Below, piece after piece: positions 7,369 through 13,826 of a stretch of 14,104 nucleotides of DNA (positions are counted from its first letter, which is position 1; each line of letters begins with the position of its first letter). This DNA is from an uncultured Lachnospiraceae bacterium (lineage in GTDB: Bacteria; Bacillota_A; Clostridia; Lachnospirales; Lachnospiraceae): NCBI GenBank assembly GCA_947175285.1, contig CAMWMM010000065.1, positions 1 through 14,104 of the forward strand, given 5' to 3'. Below the pieces are notes generated by a model, which made no database searches, was not told the DNA's origin, and saw only the letters and a program-made list of their open reading frames with translations. The position numbers were made by a program, and so were the translations under genes.

Positions 7369-9038
7369 CTTTCAGCAAAAAATATGGAAAAGTTGAAATT
7401 TCTGATATTCATTTCATTGGATTGTTTATAAATATCCTGATAATAATGATATACATATACCCAATAATCGGAATCGTAAGAATCTCTCATGACTTCCTTG
7501 ATATGCTTTTCTACTTCACGATATTTCTCGGAAGAATATTCTTCATAGAGATATTTATAGTCTAGTGCGGCAAGTTCTTTCATCGTTTGTATATCAATCA
7601 GCAAATCCGGGTTTTTAGATGCATCTAAAATAACCGGGGCAGCATCAGCAGACAAATTCATATAAAGATACAATCCTTTGCTGCTTACTTCCGGATTATT
7701 AATAAGAGACGGATCCAGGTTGCAGCGGGCAATCCAGTAATCCGGATGAGCAAAAGAAAGACCTATATAAAATACGGTAGTAATAACTACACTATAGAAA
7801 AACAGCTGAAAACGTTGAAAATGAATGTAAATGGTAACTCCTGTCATCAACAGAAAAATAACTGCAAGTGCCCACAGAACAAAAATCCTGAGAAAAGTCA
7901 AATTATATCCTTTAATATACATAATCATCCGAAGGGTGCTGGATAAAATCATGATAAAAGTGCATCCGCTGATTACCGTAAGAATTATTTTCAATATCAT
8001 ATTATCCCTAAAAAAGCTTAAACAGGCAAGCACAAGAATCAGATTGATAATGCAGACTGCCAATAGTTGGAAAAATCCCTGTCTGGCATATGCAGAGTAT
8101 GTGTAACCTTCCGGCAGTTTCATTTTGCCGATAAAAAGATATAAAATCTGTACCATGCTGAACATAAGATAAACAACAGAGAGCATTCCGGTTACGATAA
8201 TTGCAATAATAGGTTCTAAAACTCTATTGTCCGAAACTTCTTCTTTTACGGTTTTCTTACATAATGCGGATAAAAGAGCATAGGATGCAAGAAAGACTAC
8301 AGCAATTAATAAAATAACTCTAATGATATCGGTAAATGAAATATCAAAAGAAAATAAACTTTTCATGATATTTTCAAAGACGACATCTGCGCTGCATAAC
8401 AGCATAATAATTATAGCAAGCACCGGTATGGAAATGGCAATTCCAAGCATAATATAGAAAAAATAGTCTTTTTTGCCGCTTTTTTCCTGTTTTTTGGCAT
8501 CAAAAAAAGAAGCCATGTCATGAAAAGGAGAAAAAATGCAGACAATGGAGTTTAAAATTGTACGCAGAATTGCCGTCACATATTTTGGAAGATTCCAGTC
8601 CGTATCCTGATAGATGGTGTGCAGCATTAATATAAAAGATAAAAGAAAAATGCCAAGTTTATTCATATTTAAAAGCGGTACGGAAGTGGTGCAGCAGTTG
8701 GATATACCAAGTAAAATAATGCTAATCACATAAAAAAGACTGCCTTTTTTGTATGGAACCCCTAACTTTTTCATAGATAAGAAGAAATAGCAAAGGGTTC
8801 CTGCGACGAAAAAAGGGTAGATAATTCCGGAAGCATTTTTATACAGGCAAAATGCGTAAAAAAGAGCATATACCATACTGGCAAGACCAAAAAAAGAAAA
8901 CTGAAATTTCATCTGTTTTGTCATGGGTGTTTCTTCTTTTATTTCATTTGTTTTTCCCTCCTCTTGATGAAAATAATTGTTTACGGGGTATGCATTAGCT
9001 GGTGTTTGGGAAAAATTTCCTATGTTTTGTTCGTTCAT
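7353..9038 (-). CDS. DUF4173-type polytopic membrane protein
   Basis: The 561-residue protein has a hydrophilic N-terminus of ~45 residues, then about eleven hydrophobic segments, then a ~110-residue soluble tail. The region after the last membrane segment, with YWIARCNLD and LYLYMNLSADAAPVILD, resembles the DUF4173/DUF4153 family of Firmicutes membrane proteins, which has no assigned function. A longer reading frame starts 19 codons upstream, at 9095, but it would overlap the preceding HTH gene. The ATG at 9038 has a GAAAGGAG site 8-15 nt upstream and leaves a clean 25-nt gap, so it is chosen. It is the last gene of the operon, after a DUF2975 protein and a small regulator; the regulator probably controls its expression. 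The C-terminal residues are encoded within the terminator stem. Confidence 0.75.
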   Translation of the reverse strand: MNEQNIGNFSQTPANAYPVNNYFHQEEGKTNEIKEETPMTKQMKFQFSFFGLASMVYALFYAFCLYKNASGIIYPFFVAGTLCYFFLSMKKLGVPYKKGSLFYVISIILLGISNCCTTSVPLLNMNKLGIFLLSFILMLHTIYQDTDWNLPKYVTAILRTILNSIVCIFSPFHDMASFFDAKKQEKSGKKDYFFYIMLGIAISIPVLAIIIMLLCSADVVFENIMKSLFSFDISFTDIIRVILLIAVVFLASYALLSALCKKTVKEEVSDNRVLEPIIAIIVTGMLSVVYLMFSMVQILYLFIGKMKLPEGYTYSAYARQGFFQLLAVCIINLILVLACLSFFRDNMILKIILTVISGCTFIMILSSTLRMIMYIKGYNLTFLRIFVLWALAVIFLLMTGVTIYIHFQRFQLFFYSVVITTVFYIGLSFAHPDYWIARCNLDPSLINNPEVSSKGLYLYMNLSADAAPVILDASKNPDLLIDIQTMKELAALDYKYLYEEYSSEKYREVEKHIKEVMRDSYDSDYWVYVYHYYQDIYKQSNEMNIRNFNFSIFFAERSAGL

Positions 9039-9063
9039 GTAATAATCTCCTTTCAAAATGTTT

Positions 9064-9300
9064 TTAGTTTGAGGAATCCGTTTCCTCTTCTTCAATATCT
9101 GCAGTATATTGAATAATATCGCCGGGCTGGCAGTTTAACGCCTTGCAGATTGCTTCCAGCGTTGAGAAACGAATTGCTTTTGCTTTATTGTTTTTCAGGA
9201 TAGACAGATTGGCAAGCGTAATATCAACTTCATTTGCCAGTTCTGTCAGGCTTTTTTTCCGCATTGCCATCATAACATCCAAATTGATTATAATTGCCAT
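9064..9300 (-). CDS. Small Cro/CI-type regulator (YozG-like, HTH_26)
   Basis: This 78-residue protein is almost entirely a helix-turn-helix domain of the HTH_26 type. It starts MAIIINLDVMMAMRKKSLTELA, followed by DITLANLSILKNNKAKAIRF and STLEAICKALNCQPGDIIQY, with an acidic tail. These very short DNA-binding proteins in Firmicutes are regularly encoded next to a DUF2975 membrane protein; Bacillus subtilis yozG and yoaS are the pair I recall. It starts 21 nt after the DUF2975 stop, with an AAAGGAG site about 11 nt before the ATG. It is the middle gene of the operon and a candidate autoregulator acting on the promoter and inverted repeat around 9799-9860. The target site is inference only. Confidence 0.88.
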   Translation of the reverse strand: MAIIINLDVMMAMRKKSLTELANEVDITLANLSILKNNKAKAIRFSTLEAICKALNCQPGDIIQYTADIEEEETDSSN

Positions 9301-9321
9301 TGATTCTTATGCTCCTTTTCT

Positions 9322-9768
9322 CTATATTGTTAAGTCATTTTCCAGTTTGTAGGTGACTGCCTTGTCAAATACCTGTGCAAGCACTTTGCTGAATAAGCCT
9401 GCAATCACAAACACCAGAATCAAAATAAGAACGGCTGGCGTTATATAGATGAAAAGCCGGCATGCCATAATAACGGAGATAAAGAAGCTGTAGGTACTCA
9501 TTTTTTCAAGACTAACTACGTTTTCTCTGATAAAGCAGTCATCGTTTAATACGGAGCGGAACATTTTACGCAACTCGTTGATAATAAGTACGGCAAAAAT
9601 GCCTGACAGAAAAAAAACAACGAGCAGGGAATAATAATTGTTCTTAAAATAAGAATTATATTTTCCGTAAAATTTAATACTAAACGGCAGGGTGATGATG
9701 ACAAAAATACCGGAGTAACACATAAAGTCCAGTAAATATTTTGTATATAAGGTAAGCTTATCTTTCAT
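9322..9768 (-). CDS. DUF2975 membrane protein (YoaS-like)
   Basis: The 148-residue protein has about four hydrophobic segments: LLDFMCYSGIFVIITLPF, YYSLLVVFFLSGIFAVLII, and a long C-terminal hydrophobic stretch that ends before FSKVLAQVFDKAVTYKLEND. Length, layout and the KVF/VLxxVFxxAxxLKxENDLTI-like ending fit DUF2975. The function of the family is unknown. It is the first gene of the minus-strand operon. A longer frame could begin with TTG at 9810 or ATG at 9798, but both lie upstream of the transcription start predicted from the promoter at 9799-9827. The ATG at 9768 has a perfect AGGAGG 5 nt upstream and is used. Confidence 0.82.
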   Translation of the reverse strand: MKDKLTLYTKYLLDFMCYSGIFVIITLPFSIKFYGKYNSYFKNNYYSLLVVFFLSGIFAVLIINELRKMFRSVLNDDCFIRENVVSLEKMSTYSFFISVIMACRLFIYITPAVLILILVFVIAGLFSKVLAQVFDKAVTYKLENDLTI

Positions 9769-9798
9769 AAAAACCTCCTCTATTTTGGTCTTTTCCAT

Positions 9799-9827
9799 AA
9801 TATAGCACAAGTGATTTTGAATGTCAA
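9799..9827 (-). promoter_or_regulatory. Near-consensus sigma-A promoter of the DUF2975 operon
   Basis: On the minus strand a perfect TTGACA (9822-9827) is followed after 17 nt by TATATT (9799-9804), giving a start near 9792 and a leader of about 24 nt. Its -35 box overlaps the end of the 9826-9860 inverted repeat by two bases. Confidence 0.8.
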
Positions 9828-9860
9828 CAAATATTTATTGTTTTTCAATAAATATTTGTT
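9826..9860. repeat. Perfect 15-bp inverted repeat next to the operon promoter
   Basis: AACAAATATTTATTG (9826-9840) is repeated exactly in inverse as CAATAAATATTTGTT (9846-9860) around TTTTT. It directly abuts the -35 box of the DUF2975 operon. It could be an operator for the small HTH protein, or an AT-rich terminator insulating the promoter from reads coming from the repeat/IS region. The sequence cannot decide between these. Confidence 0.75.
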
Positions 9861-9893
9861 ATTATACAATAATGGAGATGAAAAGGCTCTCTT

Positions 9894-9908
9894 GTGATAC
9901 TATAATAG
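9894..9908 (+). repeat. 15-bp promoter-like direct repeat, left copy
   Basis: GTGATACTATAATAG includes a TATAAT -10 box (9901-9906). The identical 15 bases recur at 11679-11693 before the thioesterase gene. No good -35 box is present 16-18 nt upstream of this copy. It sits 5 nt before the palindrome that opens the 20-bp repeat array and could drive transcription through the array. Confidence 0.6.
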
Positions 9909-9913
9909 GCTGA

Positions 9914-10053
9914 GTTGCATTCCGAGATGCAACTTTGTAATTCGAAATGCAGTTTTGTAAATTGACAATTAAATATTTGTAAGCGAAACGCAGCTTTTGT
10001 ACTCGAAATGCCACTTTTGTAAACGAGATGCAGCTTTTGTAACCGAAATGCAG
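9914..10053 (+). repeat. Array of ~20-bp imperfect tandem repeats (left part, broken by IS30)
   Basis: The consensus unit is about CGAAATGCAGCTTTTGTAAN. Units start at 9923, 9943, a degenerate one near 9963, then 9984, 10004, 10024 and 10044; the spacing is 20 nt, with 41 nt across the degenerate unit. The array opens with the palindrome GTTGCATTCCGAGATGCAAC (9914-9933). The last unit stops after CGAAATGCAG, and its missing half appears at 11578, past the IS. I see no real gene in 9811-10204: the minus-strand frames open across the array are by-products of the repeat. Function unknown; it could be a protein-binding cluster or a minisatellite. Confidence 0.8.
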
Positions 10054-11577
10054 TCTGTACAAAATGTTTTTTTCGTTGTATGATATTTTTTGAACACGCC
10101 AAACGGAGGCCAATCCTCTCTCGATTAAATTTGTAATCGGAGAATCCACCCCTGTCACCTGCTTATTTACTTTCAGTACGGTGTTGGCGACCGGGTTCTG
10201 TATTTTATTTTTTGAGAAGATTAGGTTTCAGCATGATGTCTTTGGCGGCAACCTGACGGCATGCTAATTTTTCCAAAACATCTTCTCCATGATAGAAGCT
10301 GAATGTTTCGTATGGGCTGCGATTATTCAGCTTTTTTCTTTTATAAGAATTAATGTGGTTCATCATCAGAAAAATATCTTTCTGTGTTAAATGGTCGAAG
10401 CTTGTACCCTTTGGTAAAATACGTCTTACCAGCTCATGATTGACTTCAATTGCACCTTTCTGGTAAGGACTTCCGGCATCACAGTAAAATACGTTAGTTC
10501 TGTGGCACGAAAAACCTTTTGGAGTCTTTTCGCGGTATTCTAATGCTCTTGGATTTGAGAATTCACTTCCGTTATCCGTCAGTATAACCGGAAAAAGTTT
10601 TTCAAAAAGCTCAGACCCCAGAATCCTGTCCATGGCATTGAAAATATCAATCACTGTCTGGGAGGTATTCGCATCACGCAAAAATGCAAGCATGAAACTT
10701 GATTCAACGAAATGAATTGTAAGTAAGCATTTACCACCGGCAGTTCCGATTACCGAATCCATTTGAACAACGGGTGTATCCGGATTTTTTTCAATGAAGT
10801 GTTCAAACTCTTTATAACTTCGTCCAATACGACAGCTCTTATCAACCTTGAACTCAGGCTTTTTATAACGCTCACGGAAACGTACTTTTCTTGGGAGGTC
10901 GATGTTTCTGACATCAAAAAGGCAGGCATCAATGTAGTTATAAATTGTTTTTTCACTGCACATTAATTCATCCTCATGTTCGATATAAATCTGGTGGACT
11001 GACTGTCCCTGTCTCACAAGCGGGCTGATGACTGCATTTAATCTTGCAATCTCTTTTTCTGAAACACATAGACCGCTTCTTGATTCAGAAATCGCGTTAT
11101 GTGCTGCTATATGGGCATGCTCTGCATCATAGATCGTCTTCATTAAGCTGCATTTGCCAATGGCAGTACACCCATTACAAACGTATGGCGGTCTGAATCT
11201 GGCGGCACAGACCTCAAGTACAAAGTCGCTGCAGTGCTCATTACATTCTTTGCACAGCTTACAGTATGAAACAGATTTACGGGTACAGTCTTTTTTGCAG
11301 ATATCCTTTTTTCTGCAGTTCATTCGGTTTTTACATGCATTGTACGGAAATCCGGGATAACCTGTTGCAACTTCAGAAGAATATTTTTTTATTTCTCTTG
11401 AAATGGTAGTTGGGTTTTTATCCAATTCTATTGCAATAGACTTCAAAGATTTACTATCCCGTAGATTCTTTTGAAGGGTAAGGCGTTCTTCATAGGTAAA
11501 AAATTTTGACATGATGTCCTCCTTATCCGTCGCCAACAGCTATAGGATAAATGAAAACATCATATAAACACAACAAT
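10054..11577 (-). mobile_element. IS30-family insertion sequence (ends inferred from interrupted repeat)
   Basis: An IS30-type transposase gene lies inside a 1524-bp segment that splits one 20-bp repeat unit. The unit reads CGAAATGCAG up to 10053 and continues CTTTTGTAAG from 11578; joined, they recreate the consensus exactly. Weakly matching inverted sequences occur near the ends: TATGATATTTT at 10079-10089 against TATGATGTTTT on the complement of 11554-11564. A 9-bp inverted pair GTTGGCGAC lies at 10183-10191 and 11529-11537, close around the gene. The true terminal inverted repeats may be either pair, so the ends could be up to ~130 bp further in. Target duplication, usually 2-3 bp in IS30, is not resolved. 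A small stem at 10117-10143 has no T tract and is not a terminator. Confidence 0.7.
10205..11512 (-). CDS. IS30-family transposase
   Basis: The 435-residue transposase cuts and joins the ends of its own element. An N-terminal helix-turn-helix (FTYEERLTLQKNL through NPTTISREIKKY, residues 5-44) is followed by a cysteine-rich stretch (about 60-122) with many CxxC-like pairs, probably a zinc-binding module. The rve/DDE catalytic domain comes next: D252 in VVQMDSV, D313 in LTDNGSEF and E356 in QKGAIEVNHELVRR. The catalytic triad and the C-terminal LPKGT...LNNRSPYE segment are intact, so it may be active. A TTG at 11536 could extend the frame. The ATG at 11512 with AGGAGG 5 nt upstream is far better, and the extension would run into the inverted pair at 11529-11537. 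It is transcribed opposite to the thioesterase. Confidence 0.93.
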   Translation of the reverse strand: MSKFFTYEERLTLQKNLRDSKSLKSIAIELDKNPTTISREIKKYSSEVATGYPGFPYNACKNRMNCRKKDICKKDCTRKSVSYCKLCKECNEHCSDFVLEVCAARFRPPYVCNGCTAIGKCSLMKTIYDAEHAHIAAHNAISESRSGLCVSEKEIARLNAVISPLVRQGQSVHQIYIEHEDELMCSEKTIYNYIDACLFDVRNIDLPRKVRFRERYKKPEFKVDKSCRIGRSYKEFEHFIEKNPDTPVVQMDSVIGTAGGKCLLTIHFVESSFMLAFLRDANTSQTVIDIFNAMDRILGSELFEKLFPVILTDNGSEFSNPRALEYREKTPKGFSCHRTNVFYCDAGSPYQKGAIEVNHELVRRILPKGTSFDHLTQKDIFLMMNHINSYKRKKLNNRSPYETFSFYHGEDVLEKLACRQVAAKDIMLKPNLLKK

Positions 11578-11673
11578 CTTTTGTAAGCCGGAATGCAACC
11601 ATCTGGCAGATATAACTCATTAACAAAGATTTATGTTGAATTGAAGCCGAAAGGGTTGCATTTCGATTTACAA
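11578..11673 (+). repeat. Right remnant of the 20-bp repeat array
   Basis: CTTTTGTAAG (11578-11587) completes the interrupted unit, and CGGAATGCAACC (11589-11600) starts another. After about 55 nt of unrelated sequence an inverted copy follows, GTTGCATTTCGATTTACAA (11655-11673). Its complement, TTGTAAATCGAAATGCAAC, matches the junction between array units. I see no gene in 11513-11722. Confidence 0.7.
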
Positions 11674-11678
11674 TTCAC

Positions 11679-11693
11679 GTGATACTATAATAG
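11679..11693 (+). promoter_or_regulatory. Promoter -10 region of the thioesterase gene; right copy of 15-bp repeat
   Basis: GTGATACTATAATAG holds TATAAT at 11686-11691, giving a start near 11698 and a ~25-nt leader with AAAGGTG before the ATG at 11723. The -35 region is weak; TTTACA at 11667-11672 is too close, at 13 nt. It is identical to 9894-9908. Confidence 0.55.
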
Positions 11694-11722
11694 ATAGATT
11701 GAAAGAAAGGTGTGATTTCAGA

Positions 11723-12139
11723 ATGGAGCAGGATACTTGCAGAAAAGTAATGGACATGCTGGATAATAATGAGTACGTGAAGTTATTAGGCATTAAGATT
11801 GAAGAAATTTCGTTAGGGCATTGCAAGGGAAAAATGGAAGTGTCCGAACAGATTAAAAATCCGTATGGAGCACTGCATGGCGGAAGCCTGTATTCTTTTG
11901 CCGATATTATTGCGGGCGCCGCTGCCTGTACGTATGGGAATCCGGTTGTAACCGTATCAGGCAGTATGAATTTTTTGCTTCCGGCAGCAGGGATAGAATA
12001 TATATATTGTCAGGCGGATGCCGTCAGACAGGGAAAAACCCTGGCGGTATACGATGTAAAAATTACGGATGAAACCGGAAACCTTCTGGAGAATGCAAGT
12101 TTTACATTTTGTGTAATTAAAAATGAAAAAAAGAAATAA
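11723..12139 (+). CDS. PaaI-family hotdog thioesterase
   Basis: The 138-residue protein has the single hotdog-fold layout of PaaI/YdiI-type acyl-CoA thioesterases. IKNPYGALHGGSLYSFADIIAG (44-65) carries the HGG motif and the acidic residue D61 on the central helix. It is followed by VTVSGSMNFLLPA and the strand pair YCQADAVRQGKTLAVYDVKI. Members hydrolyse acyl- or aryl-CoA esters in the cytosol, often as housekeeping or detoxifying enzymes; the substrate cannot be inferred. A TTG at 11699 would add eight residues but lies at the predicted transcription start. The ATG at 11723 has AAAGGTG about 10 nt upstream and is preferred. It is probably monocistronic, since the next gene has its own promoter-like sequence 110 nt downstream. 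Confidence 0.85.
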   Translation: MEQDTCRKVMDMLDNNEYVKLLGIKIEEISLGHCKGKMEVSEQIKNPYGALHGGSLYSFADIIAGAAACTYGNPVVTVSGSMNFLLPAAGIEYIYCQADAVRQGKTLAVYDVKITDETGNLLENASFTFCVIKNEKKK

Positions 12140-12144
12140 ATAGT

Positions 12145-12174
12145 TTGTACAAATGTATTATTAGGGATTATAAT
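12145..12174 (+). promoter_or_regulatory. Promoter of the chemoreceptor gene
   Basis: TTGTAC (12145-12150) and a perfect TATAAT (12169-12174) are 18 nt apart. TGTACA shifted by one base gives 17 nt. Transcription would begin near 12181, just before the tandem palindromes at 12187-12222. Confidence 0.6.
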
Positions 12175-12186
12175 ATTAATAGGTGA

Positions 12187-12222
12187 AAAATTTTACAGAT
12201 GTAAAATTTTACGAATGTAAAA
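12187..12222 (+). promoter_or_regulatory. Tandem palindromes in the chemoreceptor leader (operator or RNA hairpin)
   Basis: Two palindromes of the form TTTTAC-N4-GTAAAA begin at 12191 and 12207, exactly 16 bases apart. The first extends to a perfect 11-bp inverted repeat: AAAATTTTACA (12187-12197) with TGTAAAATTTT (12200-12210). They lie at about +6 to +42, between the promoter and the AGGGGG ribosome site at 12237-12242. They could be a repressor operator or competing RNA stems; the latter cannot occlude the ribosome site directly. Confidence 0.6.
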
Positions 12223-12249
12223 TACAAAGAGAAGATAGGGGGAAAAAAA

Positions 12250-13710
12250 ATGACAGAAGAACAATACAAAAGGGTGAATGGTGCAATATATCCGATTGTT
12301 ATGGTGATACTCGGGTATATCGGAATATCAATGTTATTATGGGCGCTTTCCAGCGGCTCATCGTGGAATACATGGGCACAGCTTATTTCTTCCGTAATTG
12401 CAATGGTTATTATTACAGTAGTTTATCTTACGAGCAGGACGAAAAAAATATGCGGAACGGTTATGATGGGATGTGCCGCTTGTGTTTATGCGGTAGTCAG
12501 TCTGGTTGGTACTACGGTGAATACATGGCCGTATGCACTGCCGATTATGTTTGCGGCAATCGCGTATTTGAATCGCCGACTCATTATCTGCGGGAACGTC
12601 GTAACTATATTGATAGTCATAATCCGGTTTGTTAAGTGTATTGCAAGTGGCGAACAGAATGCTATGGAGAGTCTGGTAATTGCAATAATAGTAATGGTAC
12701 TTGCGGCATTTGCTTCTATCCGTGTCGTATCGCTCCGGCTTCGTTTTAATGAAGAGAATATGGATGATATCAGACAGGCGGCTGTGAAACAGGAAGAGAG
12801 CAATAAAAAGATGGCGCTTGTTGCTGAAAATATTTCAGAGCATTTTGAGAGTGCGATGGAAATGTTAAAGAATCTGAAGGAAAGTATTGATACCAGTAAT
12901 TTTGCTATGGGCAATATTGTGGATAGTACGGAGAGTACGGCGGAGGCGATTCAAAACCAGGCTGCAATGTGTGCGGATATCCAGGAAAGTATGGATAAAG
13001 CCGAAGCGGGAACGAAGAGAATGTTAGAAGTTTCTCAGAGTACGGATGCTATGGTAGGTGAAGGCTCCAAGGTAGTAAGAGAACTGAAGGAACAGGCATT
13101 AAATGTGGAATCTGCAAGTAATGTTACCGTACAGGTAATTGAAAGACTTACGGCTAAAGTAGAGGAAGTACAGAGTTTTGTCGGCGATATTTTAAGCATT
13201 TCCAATCAGACAAATCTGCTTGCCTTAAACGCTTCCATTGAGGCGGCGCGTGCCGGAGAAGCCGGTAAGGGATTTGCAGTAGTTGCGGAAGAAATCCGGC
13301 AGTTATCGGAGCAGACAAAAGAAGCTTCCAATAATATTACAAGTATTATTTCGGAATTAAATGAAGATACAAAACAGGCGAACGAAAGTATTGGAAATTC
13401 AGTGGCTTCTGTTACAAGACAAAATGAACTGATTGAGAATACAAGAGAAAAATTTGAAAGAGTCGATGAAGAAGTTACGGAACTTGTGGAGAATATTAAG
13501 AATACGGAAGAAATTATAGCAGGTATTCTGGTATCTACCAGTACAATTTCCGATAATATTTCCCAGCTTTCCGCAACCAGTGAAGAGGTGGCTGCTTCTT
13601 CTACGGAGAGTTTGGATGCCTTTGCAAATACTGTCAAGGATATGGAACAGACAAGAAGCATTCTGGAAAATATTTTCATGCTCGCTCAGGATTTAAAACA
13701 GTCCATTTAA
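12250..13710 (+). CDS. Methyl-accepting chemotaxis protein with multi-pass membrane sensor
   Basis: The 486-residue chemoreceptor relays a signal to CheA/CheW to bias flagellar rotation. The N-terminal ~160 residues hold about six hydrophobic segments (near 12-34, 39-62, 68-90, 94-107, 111-127 and 138-155) with almost no extracytoplasmic domain. Ligand sensing would thus be within the membrane or very close to it. A coiled-coil signalling domain follows, with the conserved hairpin tip at about 311-365: [20 protein letters not shown], then [20 protein letters not shown] and [13 protein letters not shown]. No HAMP domain and no C-terminal CheR-tethering pentapeptide are visible. The start is supported by AGGGGG 7 nt before the ATG. 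It is a lone gene, with its own promoter and a strong terminator behind it; no other chemotaxis gene is in the window. Confidence 0.92.
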   Translation: MTEEQYKRVNGAIYPIVMVILGYIGISMLLWALSSGSSWNTWAQLISSVIAMVIITVVYLTSRTKKICGTVMMGCAACVYAVVSLVGTTVNTWPYALPIMFAAIAYLNRRLIICGNVVTILIVIIRFVKCIASGEQNAMESLVIAIIVMVLAAFASIRVVSLRLRFNEENMDDIRQAAVKQEESNKKMALVAENISEHFESAMEMLKNLKESIDTSNFAMGNIVDSTESTAEAIQNQAAMCADIQESMDKAEAGTKRMLEVSQSTDAMVGEGSKVVRELKEQALNVESASNVTVQVIERLTAKVEEVQSFVGDILSISNQTNLLALNASIEAARAGEAGKGFAVVAEEIRQLSEQTKEASNNITSIISELNEDTKQANESIGNSVASVTRQNELIENTREKFERVDEEVTELVENIKNTEEIIAGILVSTSTISDNISQLSATSEEVAASSTESLDAFANTVKDMEQTRSILENIFMLAQDLKQSI

Positions 13711-13726
13711 AAGATAATATTCAAGT

Positions 13727-13760
13727 AAAAATCGAGTGCGTCGGCACTCGATTTTTTTTA
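13727..13760 (+). terminator. Rho-independent terminator of the chemoreceptor gene
   Basis: AAAAATCGAGTGC (13727-13739) pairs perfectly with GCACTCGATTTTT (13744-13756) around a GTCG tetraloop, and the T run continues past the stem. It lies 16 nt after the stop codon and separates this gene from the sigma factor gene. Confidence 0.92.
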
Positions 13761-13776
13761 AACTTTTTTAATAAAA

Positions 13777-13804
13777 GAAACGTTATTTATATGTAAGACG
13801 TTTT
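13777..13804 (+). promoter_or_regulatory. Candidate ECF-type promoter of the sigma factor gene
   Basis: GAAAC (13777-13781) is followed after 17 nt by CGTTTT (13799-13804), resembling the GAAAC / CGT boxes recognised by ECF sigma factors. Its position 22 nt before the start codon would fit autoregulation, which is common in this family. The match is short and could be chance. Confidence 0.35.
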
Positions 13805-13826
13805 ACAAAAGGAAAAGAGGCAGCAA

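Noticed and set aside
9914..10053. CRISPR array
   Set aside because: The units are contiguous 20-bp imperfect repeats without unique spacers of constant length, and no cas gene is present.
10117..10143. Hairpin downstream of the transposase as a terminator
   Set aside because: The stem has a bulge and is not followed by a T tract on either strand.
9845..10158. Two overlapping minus-strand open frames of 85 and 98 codons with repeated peptide-like segments
   Set aside because: They are produced by the 20-bp repeat, which shifts frame every unit and happens to lack stops. Neither has a ribosome site or a protein-like composition.
12183..12635. 150-codon plus-strand frame overlapping the start of the chemoreceptor gene
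   Set aside because: It overlaps the well-supported chemoreceptor in another frame, begins inside the leader palindromes without a ribosome site, and its product resembles nothing.
12486..13679. Minus-strand frames of 142 and 157 codons within the chemoreceptor gene
   Set aside because: They are typical antisense by-products of the coding pattern, rich in serine, alanine and isoleucine, with no start signals.
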